64,000 nucleotides of DNA, taken from Collinsella aerofaciens (GTDB lineage: Bacteria > Actinomycetota > Coriobacteriia > Coriobacteriales > Coriobacteriaceae). A program made the translations under genes and the position numbers. Where the stretch lies: positions 1,178,001 through 1,242,000 of the forward strand of contig NAKE01000001.1 in the NCBI GenBank assembly GCA_008680965.1. The letters are read 5' to 3'. Shown piece by piece: positions 15,121-23,070 of the stretch; position 1 is the stretch's first letter, and every line of letters starts with the position of its first letter. The notes beneath the pieces were generated by a model that worked only from the letters and a program-made list of their open reading frames with translations, was not told the DNA's origin and searched no databases.

Positions 15121-17664
15121 GTGTCTGATCAACAACAAGAAAACGAAATAACGACGACGCAAACGGCTCCCGCTGCACCGGTTACGTCGGACCAGGCCGT
15201 GCTTTCCGCGCCGGCGCAGGTCTCGGCTCCCGAGGCGCTTAAGGCCGCCGCGCCCACCACGCCCGTTGCTAGCGAGGAGGCTGCTCCCGCTAGGCCTAAG
15301 CGCACGCGTCGTTTGGCCAAGCCTGCTGCGGACGGCGAGGATGCCGAAAAGCCCAAGCGTCGTACGACGCGCACCACGCGCGCGAAGCGCCCCGTTGCCA
15401 CCGATGCTTCGGCCCCCATTTCCGATGAGGTCGCGCAGGCCCGTGCACTGGCGCAGATTAGCGAGGCCCAGGTTGTGCGTGCCCGCCGTCGCGCTGCCGA
15501 GCGCGAGGCCGCGGCATTGACTGAGTTCGCTGCGCCGGTCCCCCCCGAGGCTCCTGCTGCCGAACAGTCGGCCGAGAAGCCGGCACCGCGCACGCGTCGC
15601 CGTGCGGCAGCCAAGACGCAGCAGCCCGTCGAGCAGCTGACTCCTGAGGTCGCTGAAGCTCCGGCTCGTTCTGCGGCAGGGGAGGGCGCTTCCTCCGCTG
15701 AGCCCGTCGTGCACGCTGAAGTCAACGAGGTTCCCGTCGTTGATCCGGCTCTGCGCCCGCATCGTCGCGGCCGCAAGCCCAAGGCGTATGTTGAGGCCGA
15801 GAAAGCCGCTGCCGCAGCAGCTGCTGCCCAGGGCGCAGCGGTGACGACCGAGCCTACGGCCACGGTCGATGCCCCGGTCCAGGACGCTCCGTCCACCGAG
15901 GTTCCCGCATCTGCCGATGCCGAGCCCGTCGATGTCCGTCCCGGCCGCAGCCGTCGCACCGCGGCAAAGCGCTCGACGAAGGCGAAGGTCAAGGCTGAGG
16001 CCAAGCCCGTCGACGATAAGTCCTCGGAGGTAACCGCCGATGCCGCTTCCGAGGCCGAGAGCGCCGATCAGCCGGCAACTGAGAAGCCCAAGCGTACGCG
16101 CAAGAAGTCCGCAAGGGCCAAGGTTGCCGAGCAGCAGGGCGACGCCGATCCCAGCGCCCATGCCAACGCCGATGCCAAGGCAGAGGGCGAGGCCCCGTCC
16201 GGCACCGATACGCCCGCAGCCGCGGCTGACGGGGGCGCCGAGGCCGAAGCGGGTGTCCGTCCCGGCCGCCGTCAGCACAAGCGCAACGACGAGCGCAACG
16301 ACCGCAAGGACGATCGCAACAACGACCGCCGCAGCCGTCAGCGCGACCGCAAGCAGCGCAACAAGGAGCGCAACGCCGCCCCCACCGAGCCCACGCTTTC
16401 GCGCGAGGAGCTTGCGGCCATGAAGGTCGCCGAGCTGCGCGAGAAGGCAAAAGAGTTCGAGATCGAGACGACCGGCAAGAAGAAGGCCGAGCTTGTCGAG
16501 GAGATCTACACGACCGCCGCGAAGGCCGAGGGCTTCCGCGATATTAAGGGCATCCTGCAGATTCGCCCGGACGGCTCCGGCATCATTCATGCCCACGGTT
16601 ACATGAAGTCCAACGAAGACGCCTTCGTCCCCGCTTACCTCATCCGCTCCGCACGCCTGCGCACGGGCGATGTCATCGAGGGTTCGCTGCGCCCCTCGCG
16701 CGGCGGCGACAAGCGAGCCGGCCTCGCCAAGATCACGACCGTTAACGGCATGGATCCCGAGCAGATCCGCAACCGCCCCAAGTTCGGCGACCTTACCCCG
16801 GTCTATCCCAACGAGCCGCTGCGTATGGAGCACGGCAAGGACTCCATTACCGGTCGCGCTATCGATATCGTGTCACCGATCGGCAAGGGCCAGCGTGGCC
16901 TGATCGTGTCGCCGCCCAAGGCCGGCAAGACAACGATCCTTAAGAAGATCTGCCAGTCCATCTCGATCAACAACCCCGAGGTGCACCTCATCTGCCTACT
17001 CGTCGACGAGCGCCCCGAAGAGGTCACCGATATGCAGCGCTCCATCAAGGGCGAGGTCGTGGCCTCGACCTTCGATATGCCTGCCGAGAACCACACCCGC
17101 GTGGCCGAGCTCGTCATCGAACGCGCCAAGCGCATTGTGGAGCTGGGCGGCGATGTCGTGGTGGTGCTCGACTCCATCACGCGTCTTGCCCGCGCCTACA
17201 ACCTGGCGGCACCCGCCTCGGGTCGTATCCTTTCGGGCGGCGTCGATTCGGCAGCTCTCTATCCGCCCAAGCGTTTCCTGGGTGCAGCCCGCAATATCGA
17301 AAACGGCGGCTCGCTCACCATCCTCGCCTCCGCCCTTATCGACACCGGCTCCAAGATGGATGAGGTCATCTTTGAGGAGTTCAAGGGCACCGGCAACATG
17401 GAGCTCAAGCTCGACCGCGATCTTGCCGATCGCCGCATCTTCCCGGCCATCGACCCCGTTGCCTCCGGTACGCGCAACGAGGACCTGCTGGTCGACGAGC
17501 AGATGCGCCCGTTTGTCTTCGGCCTGCGTCGCATTCTCGCCGGTATGAACAACACCGAGCGCGCGGCGGCGTCGTTTATTAAGGGTCTTAAGGGCACCAA
17601 CACCAACCAGGAGTTCCTGGTGCGTTCGGCCAAAAAGCACAGCGACTACGAGCAGACGTTTTAG
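15121..17664 (+). CDS. rho: Transcription termination factor Rho with a long disordered N-terminal extension
   Basis: Rho is a hexameric RNA-dependent ATPase that ends transcription. The 847-residue protein is twice the length of E. coli Rho. Residues 1-about 420 are low-complexity, rich in Ala, Pro, Glu, Lys and Arg, ending in a strongly basic Arg/Asn/Asp-rich patch (about 381-418). Then come the Rho_N/SAP-like helices (about 425-462), the cold-shock-type RNA-binding domain (about 470-525, GSGIIHAHGYMKS), and the ATPase with Walker A PKAGKTT (about 598-604) and Walker B VVVVLDSITRLARAYN (about 678). Such N-terminal insertions are known in actinobacterial Rho and bind RNA. The start is GTG. 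A strong terminator follows. Confidence 0.95.
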   Translation: MSDQQQENEITTTQTAPAAPVTSDQAVLSAPAQVSAPEALKAAAPTTPVASEEAAPARPKRTRRLAKPAADGEDAEKPKRRTTRTTRAKRPVATDASAPISDEVAQARALAQISEAQVVRARRRAAEREAAALTEFAAPVPPEAPAAEQSAEKPAPRTRRRAAAKTQQPVEQLTPEVAEAPARSAAGEGASSAEPVVHAEVNEVPVVDPALRPHRRGRKPKAYVEAEKAAAAAAAAQGAAVTTEPTATVDAPVQDAPSTEVPASADAEPVDVRPGRSRRTAAKRSTKAKVKAEAKPVDDKSSEVTADAASEAESADQPATEKPKRTRKKSARAKVAEQQGDADPSAHANADAKAEGEAPSGTDTPAAAADGGAEAEAGVRPGRRQHKRNDERNDRKDDRNNDRRSRQRDRKQRNKERNAAPTEPTLSREELAAMKVAELREKAKEFEIETTGKKKAELVEEIYTTAAKAEGFRDIKGILQIRPDGSGIIHAHGYMKSNEDAFVPAYLIRSARLRTGDVIEGSLRPSRGGDKRAGLAKITTVNGMDPEQIRNRPKFGDLTPVYPNEPLRMEHGKDSITGRAIDIVSPIGKGQRGLIVSPPKAGKTTILKKICQSISINNPEVHLICLLVDERPEEVTDMQRSIKGEVVASTFDMPAENHTRVAELVIERAKRIVELGGDVVVVLDSITRLARAYNLAAPASGRILSGGVDSAALYPPKRFLGAARNIENGGSLTILASALIDTGSKMDEVIFEEFKGTGNMELKLDRDLADRRIFPAIDPVASGTRNEDLLVDEQMRPFVFGLRRILAGMNNTERAAASFIKGLKGTNTNQEFLVRSAKKHSDYEQTF

Positions 17665-17705
17665 ACCAAAAGCCGCACGCTATATCGCCATAAGAACGGG
17701 CAATC

Positions 17706-17736
17706 GGGCCGGGGTTTATGCCCCGGCCCTTTCTTT
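17706..17736 (+). terminator. Intrinsic terminator of rho
   Basis: A perfect 9-bp GC stem GGGCCGGGG/CCCCGGCCC with a 6-nt loop is followed by TTTCTTT. Confidence 0.9.
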
Positions 17737-17979
17737 ACGGCGCCACTCGGCAACATTTTTTGACCTTATGACCGACAAGCAGCAGTTTTCGAGCCATAAT
17801 CCGGCCTCATCGCTTGCAATCGGAGGGTCGGTTTCGCATAATAACTTTTAAGCTTCGCGACGGAAAACGCAGATGAAACGAACTATATACCGTTGCTTTG
17901 GGACGCATGTCCCGCTTCATCTTCTCTCGCGCAGCCAACTAAATGATGCGATTTGGGTGCTGGAAGATGGGGAGAGCTC
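17737..17979 (+). other. Gap between rho terminator and next gene
   Basis: No gene is recognised. A 61-codon open frame from 17873 has no ribosome site and no features. The region must carry the promoter for the gene at 17980, but no clear hexamer pair was seen. Confidence 0.4.
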
Positions 17980-19431
17980 ATGGCTTCTTCTGATGCAACA
18001 CAACGAGCAGTCCTTGCCGGACTTTCCTGCGGGATCGGCCTTGCCGCCCCCGTGGTGATGTATGCCGCGACGTTGCCGTTCTCGTCGGTCAACGAGACGG
18101 TTGTCGCGGGCGCGGTTCCCTTCGCCGTTGGTGCGGTGGCGGGCGTGGGCATCTACGCAGCCTCGCTGGGCATCTCCGAGTATCGTGCCGAGCACGATGG
18201 CCGCCTGTTTGAGCCCGATGCCGTGGGCGGCGCCGCTCAGTTTGGCCGGACCCACAACGAGTTCAAGACCGCCTCGATTCCCGCACAGCAGCAGGGGGCG
18301 GCGTCTCAGCCTGCGGCTCCGGCTGATCAGGCCAATGCCGCACAGCCTTCTTCCGCATTTCTCTCCGGCCTGACCGGTGCGTTCCAGCGCCGTCACGCCG
18401 ACGATGGCGTTCCCACCATCGCGCGCGCGGCTAACGCCATGGATGAGGCCGAGGCCTGGTCTATGATCGACAGCATGCTCGATGACGATTCCCCGGTCAG
18501 CTGCGATCCCGTGCGTTCGCGCGATGTCTACCAGGTCGCAATCGATGAGCTCACCAACGGTGGAAAGACCCGTTCTTACAATCGCGATGACATTGCCGCT
18601 GCCGCACGCGCCGTCTCGGGCTCTCACGCCGCCCCTGCGGGTAGTACCGCAGCCTTCGTGGCGCTTGTGGCCAACGCCGCCAACAATGCCGCCTATAGCG
18701 GCGCGTCGTCGGCTGCGTACGCCTCTGCCGCGTCGGCTGCTTCGGCCGGCCAACAGAGCGCAGCTCAGGCGGCTCCTGTCGCCGACCCCTTTGCCGATGA
18801 GCCCCTGGCTGTCGACGAGGAGACCATTGCCGCTCGCCGAGCTGCCGAAAGCTCGCTTTGGGGCGTTTCGGCCCAAATGCAGGCCGCGGAGGCGGCGCCG
18901 TACAACGCCAAGCTCGCCAGCATGCCCATCATTTCCGATGCCAAGGGTGTGGACCTCGCCGATCTGGACGAGCCCGCCGCCATCACTGCCTCTATCGATG
19001 CCCAGGATCGCGCGGATACCGACAGTCTCCCCGATGCCTCCCTCGAGGAAGATGTCCCCATGGCCGATTATTCGGGCCACGAGGACATGTGGGCCGCCGC
19101 TATGGCGATCATGGCCGAGGCTGCCGAGCCCGCCCCCGTGGCGGTGCCTGCGCCTGCAGCCTCACCTGTGTCGGCTGCTCCCGTCTATGTCGGCCGCCAC
19201 AGTTCCGTGCTTCCCGAGGATACCGCGCGTATCTCGCGCGAGGGTATCGAGCGCGCCGAGGCTATCGCTGCCGGCGTTATGGAAAACCGTCGTCATGAGC
19301 GCGTCAATCAGATTCTCGAGGAAGAAATCAACCGTCTGCAGTCTGCGGCCGTCAAGCGCACGGGTCGTGCCTATCTGAGCGTTATCGAGGGCGGTACCGC
19401 CAGCTTTACGCCGCTGCGCGCGGAGGCATAA
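17980..19431 (+). CDS. Membrane protein of unknown function, Ala/Asp-rich cytoplasmic tail
   Basis: The 483-residue product begins with two hydrophobic segments (about 9-28 and 38-58: AGLSCGIGLAAPVVMYAATL and VAGAVPFAVGAVAGVGIYAA) separated by a short loop. The rest is hydrophilic and rich in Ala, Asp, Glu and Pro. The tail ends with a predicted helix (REGIERAEAIAAGVMENRRHERVNQILEEEINRLQSAA) that could form a coiled coil. ATG 17980 is preferred over an upstream TTG because GGGGAG lies just before it. I do not recognise a named domain. It probably forms a two-gene unit with the VanZ-like gene 7 bp downstream. Confidence 0.8.
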   Translation: MASSDATQRAVLAGLSCGIGLAAPVVMYAATLPFSSVNETVVAGAVPFAVGAVAGVGIYAASLGISEYRAEHDGRLFEPDAVGGAAQFGRTHNEFKTASIPAQQQGAASQPAAPADQANAAQPSSAFLSGLTGAFQRRHADDGVPTIARAANAMDEAEAWSMIDSMLDDDSPVSCDPVRSRDVYQVAIDELTNGGKTRSYNRDDIAAAARAVSGSHAAPAGSTAAFVALVANAANNAAYSGASSAAYASAASAASAGQQSAAQAAPVADPFADEPLAVDEETIAARRAAESSLWGVSAQMQAAEAAPYNAKLASMPIISDAKGVDLADLDEPAAITASIDAQDRADTDSLPDASLEEDVPMADYSGHEDMWAAAMAIMAEAAEPAPVAVPAPAASPVSAAPVYVGRHSSVLPEDTARISREGIERAEAIAAGVMENRRHERVNQILEEEINRLQSAAVKRTGRAYLSVIEGGTASFTPLRAEA

Positions 19432-19438
19432 TTGCCGC

Positions 19439-19888
19439 ATGGTTAAGGTCGATCGAAAATGGGCGCTTGCCGCCTGCGCCATGGTGCTCGTCATTTGGGG
19501 CAATTCGCTGGTTCCCGGTACGGGCTCTGGTTCGTTGAGCCTGTCGATTATGGAATCCATTCGCGGCTTTTTGCAGACCCTGGGGCTTCCATACGAGTGG
19601 GTGACCAACTTCGTCGTGCGCAAGTGCGCTCATTTTACCGAGTACATGGTGCTTGGCATCTTGGCGACGCACGCCTTTGACCTCGAAGGCCGGCGTACGT
19701 TTGATGTGTTGCTGCCCACGGCGGTGTTCTTGCTGCTTGTCCCCTCTATCGACGAGACGATCCAGCTATTTGTGCCCGGTCGCGCCGGCATGATTACCGA
19801 TGTGATGATCGACTGCTGCGGGGCGACGACAGGCGTCGTACTCCGATATCTCTTACGGTCGCTGATGTACACCAAAAAGGCCGCCTAG
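19439..19888 (+). CDS. VanZ-like membrane protein
   Basis: The 149-residue product has four hydrophobic segments and the VanZ-like signature: VRKCAHFTEYMVLG and DETIQLFVPGRAGMITDVMIDCCGA. VanZ proteins lower susceptibility to teicoplanin and related agents in enterococci; chromosomal homologues are common in Firmicutes and Actinobacteria with unknown role, so this is not evidence of resistance. The ATG lies 7 bp after the upstream stop, which suggests co-transcription. The stop codon lies inside the next hairpin. Confidence 0.85.
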   Translation: MVKVDRKWALAACAMVLVIWGNSLVPGTGSGSLSLSIMESIRGFLQTLGLPYEWVTNFVVRKCAHFTEYMVLGILATHAFDLEGRRTFDVLLPTAVFLLLVPSIDETIQLFVPGRAGMITDVMIDCCGATTGVVLRYLLRSLMYTKKAA

Positions 19889-19916
19889 GACGTTTTGCTT
19901 GGTCCTAGGCGGCCTT
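19874..19916 (-). terminator. Terminator of the ROK kinase gene, overlapping the VanZ stop
   Basis: A perfect 15-bp stem (19877-19891 with 19902-19916) is followed, reading the minus strand, by a T run (A run at 19874-19878 on plus). It can also form in the converging plus-strand transcript. Confidence 0.75.
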
Positions 19917-20002
19917 GTGCGTTTGAGGGCCTCTGCGGGGCGTGACGGCGTTTTCCGGGCGTTTTGCGAGTTTGGCTACGCTGCGCCCCGCTGATGTGTC
20001 CT

Positions 20003-20893
20003 TTACTGGAGCGCCTGGGCGCCCAGGGCCAGGCAGCCCATGATGCCCTGCTTGCCCTCGAGGCTGTTGTTGACAATGTAGGTATCGATGTCGTTGACCT
20101 CGGGCGTTACGATATAGCCGTTGAGCATCTCGGCGCACTTTTTGCGGGCGAGCGGCACGATGGGGGTGTGGTCGGCCACGCCGCCGCCGATGATGATCTT
20201 TTGCGGCGCGTAGCACAGCGTGTAGGTCATGAGTGCCTGTGCCAGATAGCCGGCGAGCAGGTCCATGGCCTCTGGGTCATCGGCCATGTCTCCGGCGCTC
20301 TTGCCATCCCAGCGCTTTTTAACGCCGGGGCCGGCGATGAGGCCCTCGAGGCAGTTGTCGTGGAAGGGACAGGCACTGTGCTCGCCGATGGTGTCGCGCG
20401 GGTCGCGTGTGACCAGGATGTGGCCGGCCTCGGGATGCATCATGCCGTGCACGAGCTGGCCGCCCGAGAGCACGCCGGCGCCCACACCGGTGCCGATGGT
20501 CAGGTAGACCACGTCGGTGAGGCCCTGGGCGCAACCAAAAGTGACCTCGCCCAGGCAGGCGACGTTGACGTCGGTATCGTAGCCACAGGGAATATTGAGC
20601 TCGTTTTGGATGGTGCCCAGCAGGTCGAAGTAGCGCCATGCCGTTTTGGGCGTCTCCAGGATCTTGCCGTATTGGGGCGAGGCGGGGTTGACTGCGGTGG
20701 GGCCAAAGGCGCCGATGCCCAGCGCGGTGATGCCCTTGTCGGCAAACCATGCGTTGACAGCCTCAACGGTCTCCTGCGGGGTCGTGGTCGCGATCTGCTC
20801 GCGCTCCAGGACCGTACCGTCTGCATAGCCCGTGGCGCAGACCATCTTGGTGCCGCCGGCCTCGAGCGCTCCGATAAGCTGCTGTTCTGCCAT
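20003..20893 (-). CDS. ROK-family sugar kinase, fructokinase-like
   Basis: The 296-residue protein phosphorylates a hexose with ATP; the subgroup resembles ROK fructokinases. The phosphate-1 loop is IGALEAGGTKMVCA. GIGAFGPTAVNP precedes the active site, and GIGTGVGAGVL is the ROK phosphate-2 region. The metal-binding segment GHILVTRDPRDTIGEHSACPFHDNCLEGLIAGPG has the His and three Cys/His ligands of the ROK zinc site, with PFHxxCLEGLxxGP typical of fructokinases. GAGAGGAA precedes the ATG. It is a single gene, so no sugar operon supports the substrate choice. Confidence 0.88.
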   Translation of the reverse strand: MAEQQLIGALEAGGTKMVCATGYADGTVLEREQIATTTPQETVEAVNAWFADKGITALGIGAFGPTAVNPASPQYGKILETPKTAWRYFDLLGTIQNELNIPCGYDTDVNVACLGEVTFGCAQGLTDVVYLTIGTGVGAGVLSGGQLVHGMMHPEAGHILVTRDPRDTIGEHSACPFHDNCLEGLIAGPGVKKRWDGKSAGDMADDPEAMDLLAGYLAQALMTYTLCYAPQKIIIGGGVADHTPIVPLARKKCAEMLNGYIVTPEVNDIDTYIVNNSLEGKQGIMGCLALGAQALQ

Positions 20894-20966
20894 AGTATTC
20901 CTCTCACTGGGACGAGTTGCTCCGTGACTAAAGTATAGGGCTCTAAACCGTTTTAGAAAGCGCTAT

Positions 20967-21009
20967 AAAAAGAAGCCTCGCAACGCGGCGGGCGGTACGA
21001 GGCTTTTTT
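20967..21009 (-). terminator. Bidirectional terminator between kinase and aminotransferase genes
   Basis: An 8-bp stem AAGCCTCG/CGAGGCTT (20973-20980 with 20998-21005) is bordered by T runs on both strands. Its position right after the aminotransferase stop indicates termination of that gene. Confidence 0.75.
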
Positions 21010-21034
21010 GGTTGCTTTAGTTGCCGGGCCGTCC

Positions 21035-22216
21035 TTACCCGCGCGGCTTGATTTTATCACGTAGTGATTTGAGGTTCTCCAGTGCCGCATTAAGCGTCTC
21101 GTCCCGCTTGGCAAAGTGGAAACGAATCAGATGGTTGACGGGCTCGCGGAAGAAGCTCGAGCCGGGCACGGCGCCCACGCCCACCTTAGACGCGAGGTCC
21201 TCGCAGAATTCGAGGTCGCTGTCATAGCCAAACTCAGAGATGTCCATCATGACGTAGTAGGCGCCCTGCGGCACGTTATGCTCAAGACCGATGCTATCGA
21301 GCCCCTGGCAGAACAGGTCGCGCTTGGCGGCGTAGAGGTCGAGGACCTCCTGGTAATAGCTGTCGTCGAATTTGAGGGCGGTGACGACGGCTTCCTGCAG
21401 GGGAGCGGCGGCACCCACGGTGAGAAAGTCGTGGACCTTCTTGATGCGCTCGGTGATCTGGGCCGGGGCAATGGTGTAGCCCAGACGCCAGCCGGTGATG
21501 GAGTACGTCTTGGACAGCGAACTGCAGCTGATGGTGCGCTCGAACATGCCTGGCAGCGTGGCCATATAGACGTGCTCGTGGGGCGCGTAGACGATGTGCT
21601 CGTATACCTCGTCGGTAATGCAGTAGGCGTCGTACTTTTTGCAGAGGTCGGCGATAAAAGTTAGCTCCTCGCGCGTAAAGACCTTGCCGCAAGGGTTGGA
21701 AGGGTTGCACAGGACAATCGCCTTGGGATCGTTATCACGGAAGGCCGCCTCGAGGACCTCGCGATCGAAGTCGAACGTGGGCGGGTTGAGCGGCACGTAG
21801 ATGGGCTCGGCACCCGAAAGAATCGTGTCGGCGCCGTAGTTCTCGTAGAACGGCGAGAAGATGACGACCTTGTCGCCGGGGTTCGTGACCGTCATCATGG
21901 CGGCCATCATGGCCTCGGTGGAGCCGCAGGTTACCACGATATTCTGGTTGGGGTCGACCGGTATGCCCATAAAGTGCTCCTGTTTGGCGGCAAGCGCCTC
22001 GCGCATGGCCTGGGAGCCCCAGGTGATGGAGTACTGGTGGTAGAGCGGCTTGGGGTCGGTGGCGATGGTGCTGAGGCTATCGAGCAGCTGTGCCGGGGGA
22101 TCGAAGTCGGGGAAGCCCTGCGAGAGGTTGACGGCGCCGTACTTATTGGAGATGCGTGTCATGCGGCGGATGACTGAATCGGTAAATCTTGCCGTGCGGT
22201 TGGAGAGTTCTTTCAT
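21035..22216 (-). CDS. PLP-dependent class I/II aminotransferase
   Basis: The 393-residue fold-type I aminotransferase has the N-terminal NLSQGFPDFDPP, shared by kynurenine/methionine-type aminotransferases, CNPSNPCGKVFTREEL, the cofactor Asp-x-x-Tyr as ITDEVYEHI, and the Schiff-base Lys in SSLSKTYSITGWRLGY. The NLSQGFPDF motif places it nearer YbdL/KAT than aspartate aminotransferase, so methionine or aromatic 2-oxo acid transamination is likely. Exact substrate is not determinable. AAAGGA precedes the ATG. Confidence 0.88.
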   Translation of the reverse strand: MKELSNRTARFTDSVIRRMTRISNKYGAVNLSQGFPDFDPPAQLLDSLSTIATDPKPLYHQYSITWGSQAMREALAAKQEHFMGIPVDPNQNIVVTCGSTEAMMAAMMTVTNPGDKVVIFSPFYENYGADTILSGAEPIYVPLNPPTFDFDREVLEAAFRDNDPKAIVLCNPSNPCGKVFTREELTFIADLCKKYDAYCITDEVYEHIVYAPHEHVYMATLPGMFERTISCSSLSKTYSITGWRLGYTIAPAQITERIKKVHDFLTVGAAAPLQEAVVTALKFDDSYYQEVLDLYAAKRDLFCQGLDSIGLEHNVPQGAYYVMMDISEFGYDSDLEFCEDLASKVGVGAVPGSSFFREPVNHLIRFHFAKRDETLNAALENLKSLRDKIKPRG

Positions 22217-22326
22217 GACGGTCCTTTCGAGGGTTTGCAGTGGGGCAAGTTTACTCCTATGAAAAGGGTGGGAATTGCTCGAAACGCGCTCGAAAAACTC
22301 TTTTCAAAATTCTTGAAAATTGGGGC

Positions 22327-22355
22327 TTGCATCGCATGGCGTTCCTTGCAATAAT
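22327..22355 (+). promoter_or_regulatory. Promoter of the tRNA-His/tRNA-Lys cluster
   Basis: TTGCAT (22327-22332) and AATAAT (22350-22355) are spaced by 17 bp, 26 bp before tRNA-His. Confidence 0.5.
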
Positions 22356-22381
22356 AATCGAGCGCGAAGCGCACAGGACAC

Positions 22382-22459
22382 GGTGGGTGTAGCTCAGTTG
22401 GCTAGAGCGACGGGTTGTGGTCCCGTAGGTCGAGGGTTCGAGTCCCTTTACCCACCCCA
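22382..22459 (+). tRNA. tRNA-His (anticodon GTG)
   Basis: The acceptor stem pairs 22383-22389 with 22449-22455, plus the His-specific G-1 (22382) opposite C73 (22456). The anticodon GTG is at 22417-22419 in a CGGG/CCCG stem; T arm GAGGG/CCCTT. CCA is encoded (22457-22459). Confidence 0.95.
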
Positions 22460-22481
22460 GTTCTTGCTTCGTGTTGATATC

Positions 22482-22557
22482 GGGTCGTTAGCTCAGTTGG
22501 TAGAGCAGGGGACTCTTAATCCCAAGGTCCAGGGTTCGACCCCCTGACGGCCCACCA
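22482..22557 (+). tRNA. tRNA-Lys (anticodon CTT), first copy
   Basis: Acceptor GGGTCGT/ACGGCCC with one G-U, anticodon loop CTCTTAA giving CTT, T stem CAGGG/CCCTG with loop TTCGACC, discriminator A and encoded CCA. The T loop carries C where the second copy and most tRNAs have A in TTCGAAC-type loops. Confidence 0.94.
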
Positions 22558-22570
22558 CACGATATCTCCT

Positions 22571-22596
22571 CTAAAGTCCGTCATAACGGACTTTAG
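22571..22596 (+). terminator. Hairpin between the two tRNA-Lys genes
   Basis: A perfect 10-bp stem CTAAAGTCCG/CGGACTTTAG with a 6-nt loop, followed by CTTT. It is either a weak terminator or a processing signal. Confidence 0.5.
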
Positions 22597-22600
22597 CTTT

Positions 22601-22676
22601 GGGTCGTTAGCTCAGTTGGTAGAGCAGGGGACTCTTAATCCCAAGGTCCAGGGTTCGAACCCCTGACGGCCCACCA
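22601..22676 (+). tRNA. tRNA-Lys (anticodon CTT), second copy
   Basis: Identical to the first tRNA-Lys except one base in the T loop (TTCGAAC). CCA is encoded at 22674-22676. Its 3' part is the start of a duplicated segment (22657-22761). Confidence 0.95.
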
Positions 22677-22761
22677 AAGCATGTTAAAGCGACTGGCTTC
22701 GGCTGGTCGCTTTTTTCGTTGACCTCACATGGGGTCGAACCCGAAAGGGCGCGGAGCTGAG
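22657..22761 (+). repeat. Tandem-duplicated tRNA-Lys tail, unit 1
   Basis: These 105 bp comprise the last 20 bases of tRNA-Lys, a terminator (AGCGAC/GTCGCT stem, T6 at 22711-22716) and a further stretch ending GAGCTGAG. The same 105 bp recur at 22835-22939, offset 178 bp. Confidence 0.9.
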
Positions 22762-22834
22762 AAAACGCGTAAGCGTTTGCCAACGCAGCGCGCAAGGCGC
22801 CTTGGCGCCGCAGCGGCTGCCTGCGCAGCAGGCT

Positions 22835-22939
22835 GAACCCCTGACGGCCCACCAAAGCATGTTAAAGCGACTGGCTTCGGCTGGTCGCTTTTTTCGTTGA
22901 CCTCACATGGGGTCGAACCCGAAAGGGCGCGGAGCTGAG
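22835..22939 (+). repeat. Tandem-duplicated tRNA-Lys tail, unit 2
   Basis: A copy of 22657-22761 including the terminator but with only the 3' 20 bases of the tRNA, so it cannot make a tRNA. The 73 bp between the units (22762-22834) are GC-rich and palindromic (GGCGCCTTGGCGCC, GCCTGCGCAGCAGGC). Confidence 0.9.
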
Positions 22940-22952
22940 CTGTCTGCACCGT

Positions 22953-23024
22953 GATTCCCTTAGGGAAAACACGGCTCAAGCCCCGTAAGCGTGTTCTCCT
23001 TGGGGGAATCATACTTACGGGGCT
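22953..23024. other. Competing hairpins 3' of the flavoprotein gene
   Basis: An 11-bp stem (22979-22989 with 23014-23024) encloses a segment (GGGAATC, 23004-23010) that could instead pair with GATTCCC near 22953. The two folds exclude each other. The position, 46 bp past the minus-strand stop at 23071, fits a terminator. Confidence 0.45.
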
Positions 23025-23070
23025 CGATGCATGTTGAGAAATTGTGATCAAACTCAAAGTGTGAATCGAT

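Noticed and set aside
19439..19888. Glycopeptide resistance determinant
   Set aside because: VanZ-like proteins are common chromosomal genes; no vanHAX-type genes are near.
22601..23070. An integrated genetic element at tRNA-Lys
   Set aside because: Only 73 bp lie between the repeats and no integrase or cargo gene is present, so at most a scar remains.
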